This document shows, piece by piece, positions 29,733-37,709 of a stretch of DNA of 52,443 nucleotides. Location of the stretch: positions 1 to 52,443 of the IMG/VR virus record IMGVR_UViG_3300023109_002746. One strand, 5' to 3'. The stretch is from a virus. The position numbers were made by a program, and so were the translations under genes. The notes under the pieces are model-generated. The model was not told the origin of the DNA and did no database searches. It was given only the letters and a program-made list of their open reading frames with translations. Within the stretch, counting starts at the first letter, position 1; the number at the start of each line of letters is the position of its first letter.

Positions 29733-31523
29733 TTAACCTTGGCAGGCCACACATTCGTCTTGTTGTGGCTCGCTACCGTTACTGAAATTTATTGTGTTTG
29801 GGTTAATAATGTCGTCTAGTTTTTCACGCTCAACTTTTAGTGACACATTTTCAGCCTTATTAGACGTTTCTGTGCGTAAATAATATAGTCCCTTACAACC
29901 TTGTTTCCATGCCTGATAATGAACCTGGTGTAGATCTTTCTTAGTCGCACCGGCCGGGAAGAACACATTAAGTGACTGCCCTTGGCATAGATATTTTTGA
30001 CGATCAGCTGCTAGACGAATAAGTGATAACTGATCAAGTTCAATAGCAGTTTTAAACACTGCTTTGGTGTGATCGTCAAGGAAGTCGAGATGCTGAACAG
30101 ATCCACCATTTGTAATGATCATGCTCCAGACCTCTTCTGTATTTTTACCAATCTTCTCGAGCTCTTCTTCGAGATAGGAATTTTTATTTAGGTGAGAACC
30201 CACTCGTGTACGAGAAGTAAATGCATTTGCTTTCCAAGGTTCAATACTTGGAGATGTGTTTACAATCATAGATGAGTTAGCGTTAGGTGCAATAGCAAGC
30301 ATGTGAGCATTACGACGACCAGTTCCTTCCATATCAGGAGCTTCACCGCGGCGCTTACCCATTTCAAGAGTAGCTTCAACAGCCTTTGCTTTAATGTAAG
30401 AGAAGATTGCGTTATTATGTGCAACAGCTTGTGGGCTATCAAAAGGAATACGATTCTTTTGGAAATAAGAATGCATGCCCATAGCGCCAAGACCTAATGA
30501 ACGTTCTTGTTGAGCTGAGTATCGAGCTCGAGCAATCTCATCACCTGCATTATCAATAAAGAATTGAAGTACGTTATCAAGGAATACTATTAAGTCTTTA
30601 ACCATAGGAGTATCTTTCCACTCGTCATAAGCTTCAAGATTTACTGATGATAAACAACAAACCGCAGTACGATCCTCGCTGGTCACAAGGTGAATTTCAT
30701 TACATAGATTCGATCCCCGAATCTTCATACCTTTTTGCTTTTGAGCGTCAGGCAAAGCAGCATTAGCTGTATCGATAAAGTTGAGGTAAGGCTCACCAGT
30801 ACGATAACGAGTCTCGAGAATATGTTCCCATAGCCGACGAGCCTGAACAGTTTCACGTACATCGTTACCAGCAGGATCACGTAATTCCCAATCAGCATTC
30901 TGCTCAACTGCACGCATGAAGTTATCTGTAATGTTAACAGCATGGTGGAGGTTCAGATTCTTACGATTCACGTCACCAGTAGGAATACGCATGTTAACAA
31001 ACTCAGTAATATCTGGATGATCAACATCCATATATGCCGCGTACGAACCCTTCCGCGTACGTCCTTGTCGATAAGCAACCATGTCAGCATCGACAGTATG
31101 TAGGAATGGCATAGGGCCTGGTGCTTTGTTTGATACAGCACGAATGTCTGACCAATGACCACCGACACCACCACCTTTTACAGACAACCAACGCAATTCT
31201 GCTGAGTGGTCGATTAGGCCATCCAATGTATCTGGAACGTAAGTAAGAAAGCAGCTAATGGGTAACGCCTTTACTTGTTCTCCTTTAATAGGAGCATTCG
31301 AGAGAACAGGAGAAGCATACATAAACCAACCTTTAGATACGTAATCGTAGATCCGCTGTGCAAGTCCTTTATTACCACTACAATAAGCAACTGCTGCTCT
31401 AGCAAATGCATGTTGAGGAGACTTTTCATCATCCCGACAATAATAGTCTTTCAATAATTTAAATGATTGTTCTGATAACAGCTTATCTCTTTTAGTTTCG
31501 ATTTCGATACCTAAGTGCTGCAT
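29733..31523 (-). CDS. nrdA: Ribonucleotide reductase large subunit, class I
   Basis: 596 residues, shorter than the E. coli protein because the N-terminal ATP cone is missing; so no dATP shut-off is expected. Active-site pieces: ALPISCF (Cys91), GSNLCNEIHL (Asn272, Cys274, Glu276), CCLSSVNLEAYDE (partner cysteine), APNANSSMI, LYYLRTET (radical-transfer tyrosines) and the C-terminal redox pair ECVACQG (Cys591, Cys594). It reduces NDPs to dNDPs for phage DNA. Confidence 0.95.
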   Translation of the reverse strand: MQHLGIEIETKRDKLLSEQSFKLLKDYYCRDDEKSPQHAFARAAVAYCSGNKGLAQRIYDYVSKGWFMYASPVLSNAPIKGEQVKALPISCFLTYVPDTLDGLIDHSAELRWLSVKGGGVGGHWSDIRAVSNKAPGPMPFLHTVDADMVAYRQGRTRKGSYAAYMDVDHPDITEFVNMRIPTGDVNRKNLNLHHAVNITDNFMRAVEQNADWELRDPAGNDVRETVQARRLWEHILETRYRTGEPYLNFIDTANAALPDAQKQKGMKIRGSNLCNEIHLVTSEDRTAVCCLSSVNLEAYDEWKDTPMVKDLIVFLDNVLQFFIDNAGDEIARARYSAQQERSLGLGAMGMHSYFQKNRIPFDSPQAVAHNNAIFSYIKAKAVEATLEMGKRRGEAPDMEGTGRRNAHMLAIAPNANSSMIVNTSPSIEPWKANAFTSRTRVGSHLNKNSYLEEELEKIGKNTEEVWSMIITNGGSVQHLDFLDDHTKAVFKTAIELDQLSLIRLAADRQKYLCQGQSLNVFFPAGATKKDLHQVHYQAWKQGCKGLYYLRTETSNKAENVSLKVEREKLDDIINPNTINFSNGSEPQQDECVACQG

Positions 31524-31542
31524 TTTACTATTCTCCTTAAAA

Positions 31543-32214
31543 TTAATTTTTGCTCACATAAGATTCCGCCAACGGGAATACTTCTGCAATAACCTTTGCA
31601 ACCTCTCTTGCGAGCTCCATATGTTCTTTCTGCGTACCATGTCCACTTCGTAATTGAATGAAGTGTATCCAAGAACGTATTGTTCCATTGGCATATAACC
31701 GCGAAACTGTGTTACCTTCAGGTAGGACCGCTCGAGCCTGTTCTTTTGCAATACCATTTTCGATAGCCCAACGGTAAGCTTTCTTTACCTGCATGATAAC
31801 TTTCAGTTGTTCTTCTTCCCACCTTTCATGTAGATAATCACTGTCAGTTTCTACTGAGTTCTGTCTATTCTTAAGATCTTGCAGACGAGCTTCTCTTATA
31901 ACAAAGTCCAAATCTTCTGTTGGATCTGCATATCGTTGACTGAACTCTTGAAAACTAAAACTACGATGTCTTAAGAACTGTCTTGCTATATCTCTTGTTG
32001 TTTCAACTTCTAAACATGCACTTACCATTTCAAACGGTGACCAATGAGCATGCTTTGCTAAGTAACGCAACAGCTTCTCGCTCGTCTCTGAGTTAAATTG
32101 GTTTGTGGGATTACTTACTCGTGCACAGAATGCTATTAGGTCTTCCGCATCGGTAAGACCTTCATCTAATATCTCTTCTGCTGGTTGTGAGTAACTTACT
32201 AAACGCACTTTCAT
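31543..32214 (-). CDS. thyX: Flavin-dependent thymidylate synthase
   Basis: 223 residues from ATG 32214, overlapping the primase stop (TAATG); an upstream extension is rejected. The ThyX signature RHRSFSFQEFSQRY occupies 82-95. C-terminal RSWIHFIQLRSGHGTQKEH carries the second nucleotide-binding arginines. It methylates dUMP using methylene-THF and FAD. Followed by nrdA, so dTTP and dNDP supply are encoded together; the SHMT at 47 kb could feed its folate. Confidence 0.95.
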   Translation of the reverse strand: MKVRLVSYSQPAEEILDEGLTDAEDLIAFCARVSNPTNQFNSETSEKLLRYLAKHAHWSPFEMVSACLEVETTRDIARQFLRHRSFSFQEFSQRYADPTEDLDFVIREARLQDLKNRQNSVETDSDYLHERWEEEQLKVIMQVKKAYRWAIENGIAKEQARAVLPEGNTVSRLYANGTIRSWIHFIQLRSGHGTQKEHMELAREVAKVIAEVFPLAESYVSKN

Positions 32215-33224
32215 TATGTTTTTCTCCATTCCATAAATTTCAATTTTGCTTCCAGTCCTTTGTAAACATTATCTCGTATAACACCCTGAACATCTGTTAA
32301 ACCATTCAGGTACATCTCGTTGATATCTTTACCGGGCACATTAGAGGGCCATATAACGATCTTATAGCCTTGATCAATTACCTTCGCCATCCTTTTATGT
32401 ATTTCCAGATTACGCGGCTCAGCGTCGAATACAAAGACTGCATTGTCGGCTGCACGCCTCAGTGCTTTGGTACTACCTTCCGCACCGTTCATGGCCACTG
32501 AGTTTTTCACGAAGAAACTATCAATGGCACCTTCTACTACGTAATATTGACGATTGAAATCAACAGTATCCAATCCGAAGATCTTGGGGCGATCATCGAA
32601 CATGATAGTGATGTATCGTATACCCTTAGGATCAAACCCACGAGCTGATACACCAAAAACCTTCTTGTGTTCGTCTAAGAAGGGAATTACTAATCGAGGT
32701 TCGTCTTTATCTACCTTTTCGAATTTATTTGGGACGATACTGTTGATCCATCCTTTGAACTTTGGCGTGTAGTAAAGACGATAGTGGTGATTCGCTGGAA
32801 TCTTCCTCTTTTCTATATAGGCTTTTACGGGATGATTCCATGCCAATTGTGAAGCTTTTTTGATACTTTTTAAAGGATTTTTTTCGAACCTCGGAGCTTC
32901 AAACTTAGTTGTCTCGAGGATAGGTTTCGTATTAGCATCTGGCTTTTTAAGAAACTTATCAGCAACCCAGTCATTGTACATCATAGGATCTTGGCTCTTA
33001 AGGAAGTAAGAGAAAGACATAGATGCACCACAGTTATGACAGTAGTATTGGAACTGACTGTCACGTTCAAGTAACCAACCACGAGCTTTAGAGCGAGACT
33101 TTTTACTGTCACCACAGATAGGGCAACGGAAGTTAATCTTATATGGATTGGTGTTACGTATCTTAAAGTTATCTAGCCGGCCGGCCAGTTGCTGAGCATA
33201 TTGCAGGTCTACAAATTCTAACAT
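32214..33224 (-). CDS. DNA primase, T4 gp61 type
   Basis: 336 residues, near T4 gp61 length. N-terminal zinc knuckles FRCPICGDSKKS and YYCHNCGAS (Cys34, 37, 62, 65); a Toprim-like core with YYVVEGAIDSFFVKNSVAM and VFVFDAEPRN acids; and a C-terminal DINEMYLNG. It makes RNA primers with the gp41 helicase, whose end lies at 52 kb. First gene of the long block from the promoter at 33261-33289. Confidence 0.88.
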   Translation of the reverse strand: MLEFVDLQYAQQLAGRLDNFKIRNTNPYKINFRCPICGDSKKSRSKARGWLLERDSQFQYYCHNCGASMSFSYFLKSQDPMMYNDWVADKFLKKPDANTKPILETTKFEAPRFEKNPLKSIKKASQLAWNHPVKAYIEKRKIPANHHYRLYYTPKFKGWINSIVPNKFEKVDKDEPRLVIPFLDEHKKVFGVSARGFDPKGIRYITIMFDDRPKIFGLDTVDFNRQYYVVEGAIDSFFVKNSVAMNGAEGSTKALRRAADNAVFVFDAEPRNLEIHKRMAKVIDQGYKIVIWPSNVPGKDINEMYLNGLTDVQGVIRDNVYKGLEAKLKFMEWRKT

Positions 33225-33260
33225 AATATAAAGAACACTATTGTTTAAGTTGGTAAGAGG

Positions 33261-33289
33261 ATTATAACAGGTCTAGGTGCAAATGTCAA
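33261..33289 (-). promoter_or_regulatory. Sigma70-type promoter, TTGACA class
   Basis: -35 TTGACA (33289-33284), 17-base spacer, -10 TATAAT (33266-33261), 37 bases before ATG 33224. It overlaps the stop of the previous gene. It probably drives the primase-ThyX-NrdAB-ALAS block. Confidence 0.9.
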
Positions 33290-33807
33290 CCAATAAATGA
33301 CATTAAATCAAATTCAGAAGCCATAGTGAGCACGAAAGCAACCGTAGCAGCCATACCTAGTATCCACCACTTCCCATTTTCAATCCCCCTCAAGCGGCTC
33401 TCCTGATCTTCAGTGGCAGCCTTGAGTTCATTCATACGTAGGTCGAGATTACCGTTGAGCTTACTCAGAGCATCCATAATTTCTTTATTACGTTCGGATC
33501 GATTCAGAGCGTTTTGATCGGATAATCTCTTATGATCATCTTTGGAAGCAGCGCGGTATTCTTCGAGACGTTTGTGAAGTACTTTGGTACGAGCAATGTC
33601 TTCTTGCTTATGCTCTTCGACATTTTTTTTAATGTCTGATAGTTGATTGTCAAAGTGTTCGATGATTTGTTGCTGAACAGCGACGCCCTTGGCCATATCT
33701 GACATTTCTGACATAACCGTGTCGACTTTGTCGAAAAAACGTTCGATTGTTTTGATGTCTTTCTTTATAAGAGCGACATCTGTTTTTAGATGATCTTGAT
33801 CTGACAT
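33286..33807 (-). CDS. Tail-anchored coiled-coil membrane protein, XhlA-like shape
   Basis: 173 residues. A long coiled coil (about 10-140: HFDNQLSDIKKNVEEHKQED and similar) ends in one C-terminal transmembrane helix (GKWWILGMAATVAFVLTMAS). This architecture with ESRLRGIENGKWW before the helix resembles XhlA/haemolysin-type lysis accessories. It lies beside the spanin genes but has its own early-type promoter (33835-33863), so a lysis role is only one option. Confidence 0.65.
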   Translation of the reverse strand: MSDQDHLKTDVALIKKDIKTIERFFDKVDTVMSEMSDMAKGVAVQQQIIEHFDNQLSDIKKNVEEHKQEDIARTKVLHKRLEEYRAASKDDHKRLSDQNALNRSERNKEIMDALSKLNGNLDLRMNELKAATEDQESRLRGIENGKWWILGMAATVAFVLTMASEFDLMSFIG

Positions 33808-33834
33808 CTATCAAATTCTCCAGTGAACTTGGTT

Positions 33835-33863
33835 ATTATATCACCGAATCATTATATTGTCAA
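33835..33863 (-). promoter_or_regulatory. Sigma70-type promoter, TTGACA class
   Basis: -35 TTGACA (33863-33858), 17-base spacer, -10 TATAAT (33840-33835), 28 bases before ATG 33807. Perfect consensus. Confidence 0.88.
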
Positions 33864-33880
33864 CTATTTATTTGAAAGGG

Positions 33881-34441
33881 CTACTTTGATTCGGCCTGTT
33901 CTTCTATTTCTTCTGGCTTTTTCTTAGTAGTAACTTCGCGGTAGTATACGATCACCTCTCCGAGTTCACGTATGTACCTACGAAGCTCTTGAACATTACC
34001 AGACATAAGTTCATAATCTTTAATTGTAGATGCAATGAAGAGGACATCTCCACCTGTTGCAATCTTAATATCATCGATAAACTTATCTAAGTAAGTGTAG
34101 TCTTCAGGCTGGTTGGGATTTTCTTTCTCTTCTTGAGAACAAATCTTAGGCCGGCTGGTTTTAGGAGTACCGTCTTCTTTGAGTTCAGGCTCACCTGCCT
34201 CATTGAGTATTGGTACTTTTTTACAAAGGTTTGCCACTCGTGCTTCTGACACGACATACCATTGTGGGGAGTCTAGCTTTAAAGGAGATGGCATTGTAGG
34301 TTGAATGATTTCAATCTCTACTGGTTTAGCAATAATCTCAATAGTCTTTTCAGGCTGGGCACCTACACCCCATCGACCTAGTACTGAACAACCACTAATT
34401 AGGCTGATCGTCACCAAGAGCAGCAATGTTCTTGCTATCAT
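33881..34441 (-). CDS. Outer-membrane lipoprotein, probable o-spanin
   Basis: 186 residues. Lipoprotein signal MIARTLLLLVTISLISGC with Cys18 as lipid anchor. The mature part is long for an o-spanin and has a proline-rich stretch (IIQPTMPSPLKLDSPQ) and helical C-terminus (MSGNVQELRRYIRELGEVI). Its start lies out of frame inside the preceding i-spanin-like gene (47-base overlap), the classic Rz/Rz1 arrangement. Together they would fuse inner and outer membranes at lysis. Supported by layout; sequence similarity is not decisive. Confidence 0.7.
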   Translation of the reverse strand: MIARTLLLLVTISLISGCSVLGRWGVGAQPEKTIEIIAKPVEIEIIQPTMPSPLKLDSPQWYVVSEARVANLCKKVPILNEAGEPELKEDGTPKTSRPKICSQEEKENPNQPEDYTYLDKFIDDIKIATGGDVLFIASTIKDYELMSGNVQELRRYIRELGEVIVYYREVTTKKKPEEIEEQAESK

Positions 34442-34796
34442 TCTCTATCTCCTCAAAAATCTTTTTAGTTGCGCTGTTAGTGCGATTCGTAATCAACCCA
34501 GGCTTAGCTAACGCAAGCTTGTCAAGATTATGACGGGCAAAGATCGACATATAACGATCTTTCTCAGCATTAATCTCTCGGTTTTTAGACTGGAGGTTGG
34601 TTAGCGCTTTTGCCTGTTTCTCAAAGGATTCTCTAACAGCAGCCATTGCAGCTTTTTGTTCTTCAACCGCTCCTTCAAGTTGTACCACATTTCCTTTCAA
34701 TACAGCGTTATTAGCTTCGAGTATTTGATTTTGTTGATAGAACCAACCTGCAGCTCCACCTAGCGCTAGTATAATTACAAAAAAGATCTGGTACAT
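34395..34796 (-). CDS. Probable i-spanin (Rz-like)
   Basis: 133 residues with an N-terminal signal-anchor helix (MYQIFFVIILALGGAAGWFY) and a periplasmic coiled coil (VVQLEGAVEEQKAAMAAVRE; then LQSKNREINAEKDRY). Length, topology and overlap with the lipoprotein gene match inner-membrane spanins. It follows the 34796-35098 gene with a one-base overlap. Confidence 0.75.
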   Translation of the reverse strand: MYQIFFVIILALGGAAGWFYQQNQILEANNAVLKGNVVQLEGAVEEQKAAMAAVRESFEKQAKALTNLQSKNREINAEKDRYMSIFARHNLDKLALAKPGLITNRTNSATKKIFEEIENDSKNIAALGDDQPN

Positions 34797-35098
34797 TATT
34801 CTTCCTCAACGCGATAATTTAAGCCGGCATTAGCTCTTACATTAACACTCTTTTTGTCGGCTGTTATAAAATTAAGCTCTTTCCAAGTTTTCTTCAGAAT
34901 CTTAGGTACACCTTCGTATACTATATCATCTGAATTACCAAACTTAGAATCATAAGACACAGTAATCTTAAACGTAGGCTTAGTGGTCCACCACTTCCAT
35001 AACCAATGTAAACCTTTAAACGGGGATGCAAGTACTAATACAAGCCCCGTCCAAAGTTTACTACCGAATGATTTCACCCACGAGTACAGCGGTTTCAT
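34796..35098 (-). CDS. Small membrane-associated protein
   Basis: 100 residues. A Trp-rich hydrophobic segment (LWTGLVLVLASPFKGLHWLWKWW) near the N-terminus and a beta-rich soluble tail (TFKITVSYDSKFGNSDDIVY). Between the gp67-like protein and the spanins. A holin-like role is possible but unsupported. Related small proteins are known to me from marine T4-like phages. Confidence 0.6.
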   Translation of the reverse strand: MKPLYSWVKSFGSKLWTGLVLVLASPFKGLHWLWKWWTTKPTFKITVSYDSKFGNSDDIVYEGVPKILKKTWKELNFITADKKSVNVRANAGLNYRVEEE

Positions 35099-35106
35099 TG
35101 TGAATA

Positions 35107-35451
35107 TTAACCGCCACAGTTAGATGCGTATAGACCTTCTGCCTTAGCGCCAGTACAACCGTACTTCTCTTTAACTGCTTTCAGTACTTTAGCTTTAGAA
35201 GCACCTTTACCGTGCATAGCTTTCATTTCTTTAGCAACTTCTTCGTCGTCATCGCTATCATCAGAATCGTCGTCTTCAGACTCGTCTTCGTCATCTTCGT
35301 CTTCGTCATCTTCTTCTTTAGCTTCCATCATATCACGATACTTCTCTTCAAGAGCGGTACGGATACGTGCACTCATCTCCTCGTCAAAAGCTTCCTTGAG
35401 CTTCAGAGGATTGTTGTCGATCGCCGTAGCGATGATTTTTTCAATAGACAT
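35107..35451 (-). CDS. Acidic prohead core protein candidate (T4 gp67-like)
   Basis: 114 residues. The N-terminal IIATAIDNNPLKLKEAFDEE followed by MSARIRTALEEK mirrors the short start of T4 gp67, and the centre is a long Asp/Glu run (about residues 46-72), as in gp67. The C-terminal 40 residues form a separate conserved-looking unit (KGASKAKVLKAVKEKYGCTG) not in T4. An exact late promoter lies 36 bases upstream. In T4, gp67 shapes the head core and is cleaved by the prohead protease. Inferred from pattern. Confidence 0.6.
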   Translation of the reverse strand: MSIEKIIATAIDNNPLKLKEAFDEEMSARIRTALEEKYRDMMEAKEEDDEDEDDEDESEDDDSDDSDDDEEVAKEMKAMHGKGASKAKVLKAVKEKYGCTGAKAEGLYASNCGG

Positions 35452-35487
35452 TTCTATTCTCCTTAGTGGAATTTATAACTAGTTTGT

Positions 35488-35495
35488 TATTTATA
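35488..35495 (-). promoter_or_regulatory. T4-type late promoter TATAAATA
   Basis: Exact TATAAATA, overlapping the lysozyme stop codon, 36 bases before ATG 35451 of the gp67-like gene. Confidence 0.75.
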
Positions 35496-35943
35496 TAGCT
35501 TCCAGTCTCGCCATTAGACGCTCAGCGCGATCACCAACCTGGCGGAACCAAATAGAGTCACGACCTTCTGGTGCAGCACCAGCCCAATCGCCCTCTATCA
35601 ATTTTGTGTTAAAGTTTTTAAACTTGCTTAAGCGTGGACGTCCAAGATTGAAGAGCATGTTAACCAAGACTTCTTGTACTTCGTCAGGAAAATCTTCCCA
35701 GGAGTCGCCGTATAAAACAACACACTCGCTAATGGCGATATTGAGGTCTCGATCAAAGCATTCTCGTACTCGTTCTTCGTCGACAGGAGTTCCAACTGAT
35801 TGTCCGTGCTCACTATCTTCTTCAAGGACCAAGTGCCCGACTCCGAAGGTTGCATATCCAAGATGATCTTCGTAGATTTCATATACTACACCTTCATCTA
35901 TTTTAAGTTGTTCAAAAACTCTTTCTTTACTTACAGGGTTCAT
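35491..35943 (-). CDS. T4-type lysozyme (endolysin or virion lysozyme)
   Basis: 150 residues. The catalytic triad of T4 lysozyme is spaced exactly: IDEGVVYEIYEDHLGYATFG gives Glu17, Asp26 and Thr32 (Glu +9, +15). C-terminal FNLGRPRLSKFKNF matches the family. It hydrolyses peptidoglycan glycosidic bonds. No signal peptide, so release would need a holin. ATGA overlap with the upstream gene of the late block. Confidence 0.9.
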   Translation of the reverse strand: MNPVSKERVFEQLKIDEGVVYEIYEDHLGYATFGVGHLVLEEDSEHGQSVGTPVDEERVRECFDRDLNIAISECVVLYGDSWEDFPDEVQEVLVNMLFNLGRPRLSKFKNFNTKLIEGDWAGAAPEGRDSIWFRQVGDRAERLMARLEAI

Positions 35944-36482
35944 TTCGTATCCTTGATCAGATCTTTAAATTGTTTCTTTTTGCGACGAGTCATTGCAAGC
36001 TTAGGCTGATGCTTTACACTTCGCCCAGGCTCACCTTGATCGCCAACACCTAATCCTGCAATAGCACCACTACCCACACTCATAGTTGGTTCTTCTTCTA
36101 TTGCCTTTTCAAATAGAATCGAGTACTCTTCCTCGAATGCTTGTAACAGATATACAAGTTCAGAATCATCAAGATCTGAACTTTCGTTAAGCATGCCCGC
36201 TTCTTCCATACGAGCTTCTTCTTTGACTAACCACAATGCGGCTGCATATGTTCCTAGGCGAGTACCACCACCCGGAAGTTTAGCAAGTAGTTTCTTAATG
36301 TTAAGTATTAACTTATCGAATATACCAAATGCATCACGCTGGGCTTTCCTAACGTAGTCCTTACGCTTGATAAGAATGGTGCCGTCCTTATCTATGATGC
36401 CCAGCTTATACGCCTCCCACTGATCAAAAGGCGTAACAAGCCTTCTGATGAATGAGTAAACTAAAAATAGGTCTACTACCAT
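35940..36482 (-). CDS. Conserved T4-like virion-region protein
   Basis: 180 residues. FIRRLVTPFDQWEAYKLGII followed by KLPGGGTRLGTYAAALWLVKEE are patterns I recall from many marine T4-like phages. C-terminal part is Lys/Arg-rich (TRRKKKQFKDLIKDTK). Function unknown. Gene order with the DUF7207-like protein and lysozyme is typical of this block. Confidence 0.7.
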   Translation of the reverse strand: MVVDLFLVYSFIRRLVTPFDQWEAYKLGIIDKDGTILIKRKDYVRKAQRDAFGIFDKLILNIKKLLAKLPGGGTRLGTYAAALWLVKEEARMEEAGMLNESSDLDDSELVYLLQAFEEEYSILFEKAIEEEPTMSVGSGAIAGLGVGDQGEPGRSVKHQPKLAMTRRKKKQFKDLIKDTK

Positions 36483-36857
36483 TTAAATTTCCTTGAGTCT
36501 GGTGACGATAGCTGAATCGGAATCAATACTATTTGCATTAATCATGATATCATCAAACGCTACAACTTGTGGCATAAAGTTAAGATATTCCACAAATGGC
36601 TTTAAGTATTGGTGATACTCATGCAATCTCATAAACAACATATTAGTAGCTTGAGAGCCAAATACATTGTAAAGAACTATGAGATGGTTAAGAATAAGCC
36701 TTTCTTTTAAATCGTCATCTAATCGATATCGACTGAAAAGTTTTCGAAGATATTGAAAGCGTTTCATATCTTCTTCAAATTCTGTTATCTCAGTGCACTG
36801 TGGATTATCATAGTGCTTCATCGCATATAGTACAAAAGTTGATTCCGTCAATATCAT
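36483..36857 (-). CDS. DUF7207-like conserved protein
   Basis: 124 residues, all-helical. ESTFVLYAMKHYDNPQCTEI and ERLILNHLIVLYNVFGSQAT match a T4-like family I associate with DUF7207. No enzyme motif. It sits directly against the next gene (zero-base gap). Function unknown, probably structural or assembly. Confidence 0.7.
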   Translation of the reverse strand: MILTESTFVLYAMKHYDNPQCTEITEFEEDMKRFQYLRKLFSRYRLDDDLKERLILNHLIVLYNVFGSQATNMLFMRLHEYHQYLKPFVEYLNFMPQVVAFDDIMINANSIDSDSAIVTRLKEI

Positions 36858-36880
36858 AATGTAAAGTTACTACCTGTGTA

Positions 36881-37177
36881 TTAAGCGTCTGCTACGACTG
36901 TATCATCACCAGTTCCGCTAACACCTAAGTCACCAGCAGCAACTGCAGTTACCTTCATAGGTACCAAACACTCTGCAAAGTGACGACTGTTTGCTGTGTG
37001 ATATAACCACCAGCCTGGACCTGTAATACCCTTAGCACGGTTACCAGCAACAGCTGCTTCGGTCAAGTCGACGAATACGGCATTATCCATATCGTGAGAC
37101 TTGTTTGTATTACCAGCAGCGGTTTCCAACCACTTAGGCGCAGCGGCCAATGTGTCAGTCTTTCCCCATAGTGCCAT
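36881..37177 (-). CDS. Probable structural protein of marine T4-like phages
   Basis: 98 residues. Starts MALWGKTDTLAAAPKWL and has GITGPGWWLYHTANSRHFAE and a C-terminal Gly/Asp/Val-rich end (GVSGTGDDTVVADA). The MALWGxTD start and PGW-Y pattern recur in virion-region genes of marine T4-like phages. Beta-rich. Its ribosome site GGAG lies just upstream. Exact role unknown. Confidence 0.65.
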   Translation of the reverse strand: MALWGKTDTLAAAPKWLETAAGNTNKSHDMDNAVFVDLTEAAVAGNRAKGITGPGWWLYHTANSRHFAECLVPMKVTAVAAGDLGVSGTGDDTVVADA

Positions 37178-37220
37178 TTCTATTCTCCTTGGTTTTTATT
37201 ATTATTTTTAATAACAGAAA

Positions 37221-37493
37221 TTATTTCAACTGTGCAAATAGCAAGTCAACAAGCTCATCTTTCAGTTTGCGCTTGTCGAGCTCAAGACCAACTTTCCGAC
37301 CTTCTTCTTCGAGTTGAGTCTTGGTTAATTTTTTCAAAGAAGCTTTAGTTACCTTTGCTTCTTTCTTTGGTGCCGGTTTAGCTTTTGGCTTTTTTGCTTT
37401 TGGCTTAGGTGCCGGCGTAGGTTCTACCACTTCTACCACTTCACCTGGCTTGTCAGTCTTAAAAAGACCTAAAACCCAATCTAATAAAAACAT
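37221..37493 (-). CDS. Basic protein with SAP/Rho-N-like C-terminal domain
   Basis: 90 residues. A hydrophobic start (MFLLDWVLGLFK), a Pro/Ala/Lys-rich linker (PAPKPKAKKPKAKPAPKK), then LKKLTKTQLEEEGRKVGLEL followed by DKRKLKDELVDLL, a helix-extended-helix pattern like SAP or Rho-N DNA/RNA-binding domains. It could bind packaged DNA. Function inferred from composition. Confidence 0.6.
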   Translation of the reverse strand: MFLLDWVLGLFKTDKPGEVVEVVEPTPAPKPKAKKPKAKPAPKKEAKVTKASLKKLTKTQLEEEGRKVGLELDKRKLKDELVDLLFAQLK

Positions 37494-37512
37494 AATTTAC
37501 TCCTAGTATATA

Positions 37513-37707
37513 TTATTTAGCTTCATCTTTTGTCATCGCTTTCTTAATAGCTTTGCGACGTTTATGCAGATACTCATCGGAAGAATCGACATCGCCATCG
37601 TTATCAATGTCAGCGTCAGCCTTTCCTACAGGATCCATTTTCTTTTCTTCCAGTCTAGCAGCGATTGCTTCATCTAACTTAGACTCGATTATTTCTTTAA
37701 GTGACAT
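37513..37707 (-). CDS. Small protein with capsid-targeting-like start and EF-hand/dockerin-like loop
   Basis: 64 residues. The N-terminus MSLKEIIESKLDEA is almost the same as that of the next gene upstream (MSFKEIIESKL). A calcium-loop pattern ADIDNDGDVDSSDEYL has acids at the 1, 3, 5 and 12 positions, as in dockerin or EF-hand loops. The tail is Lys-rich. I recall this pattern from T4-like phages, function unknown. Confidence 0.65.
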   Translation of the reverse strand: MSLKEIIESKLDEAIAARLEEKKMDPVGKADADIDNDGDVDSSDEYLHKRRKAIKKAMTKDEAK

Positions 37708-37709
37708 TA

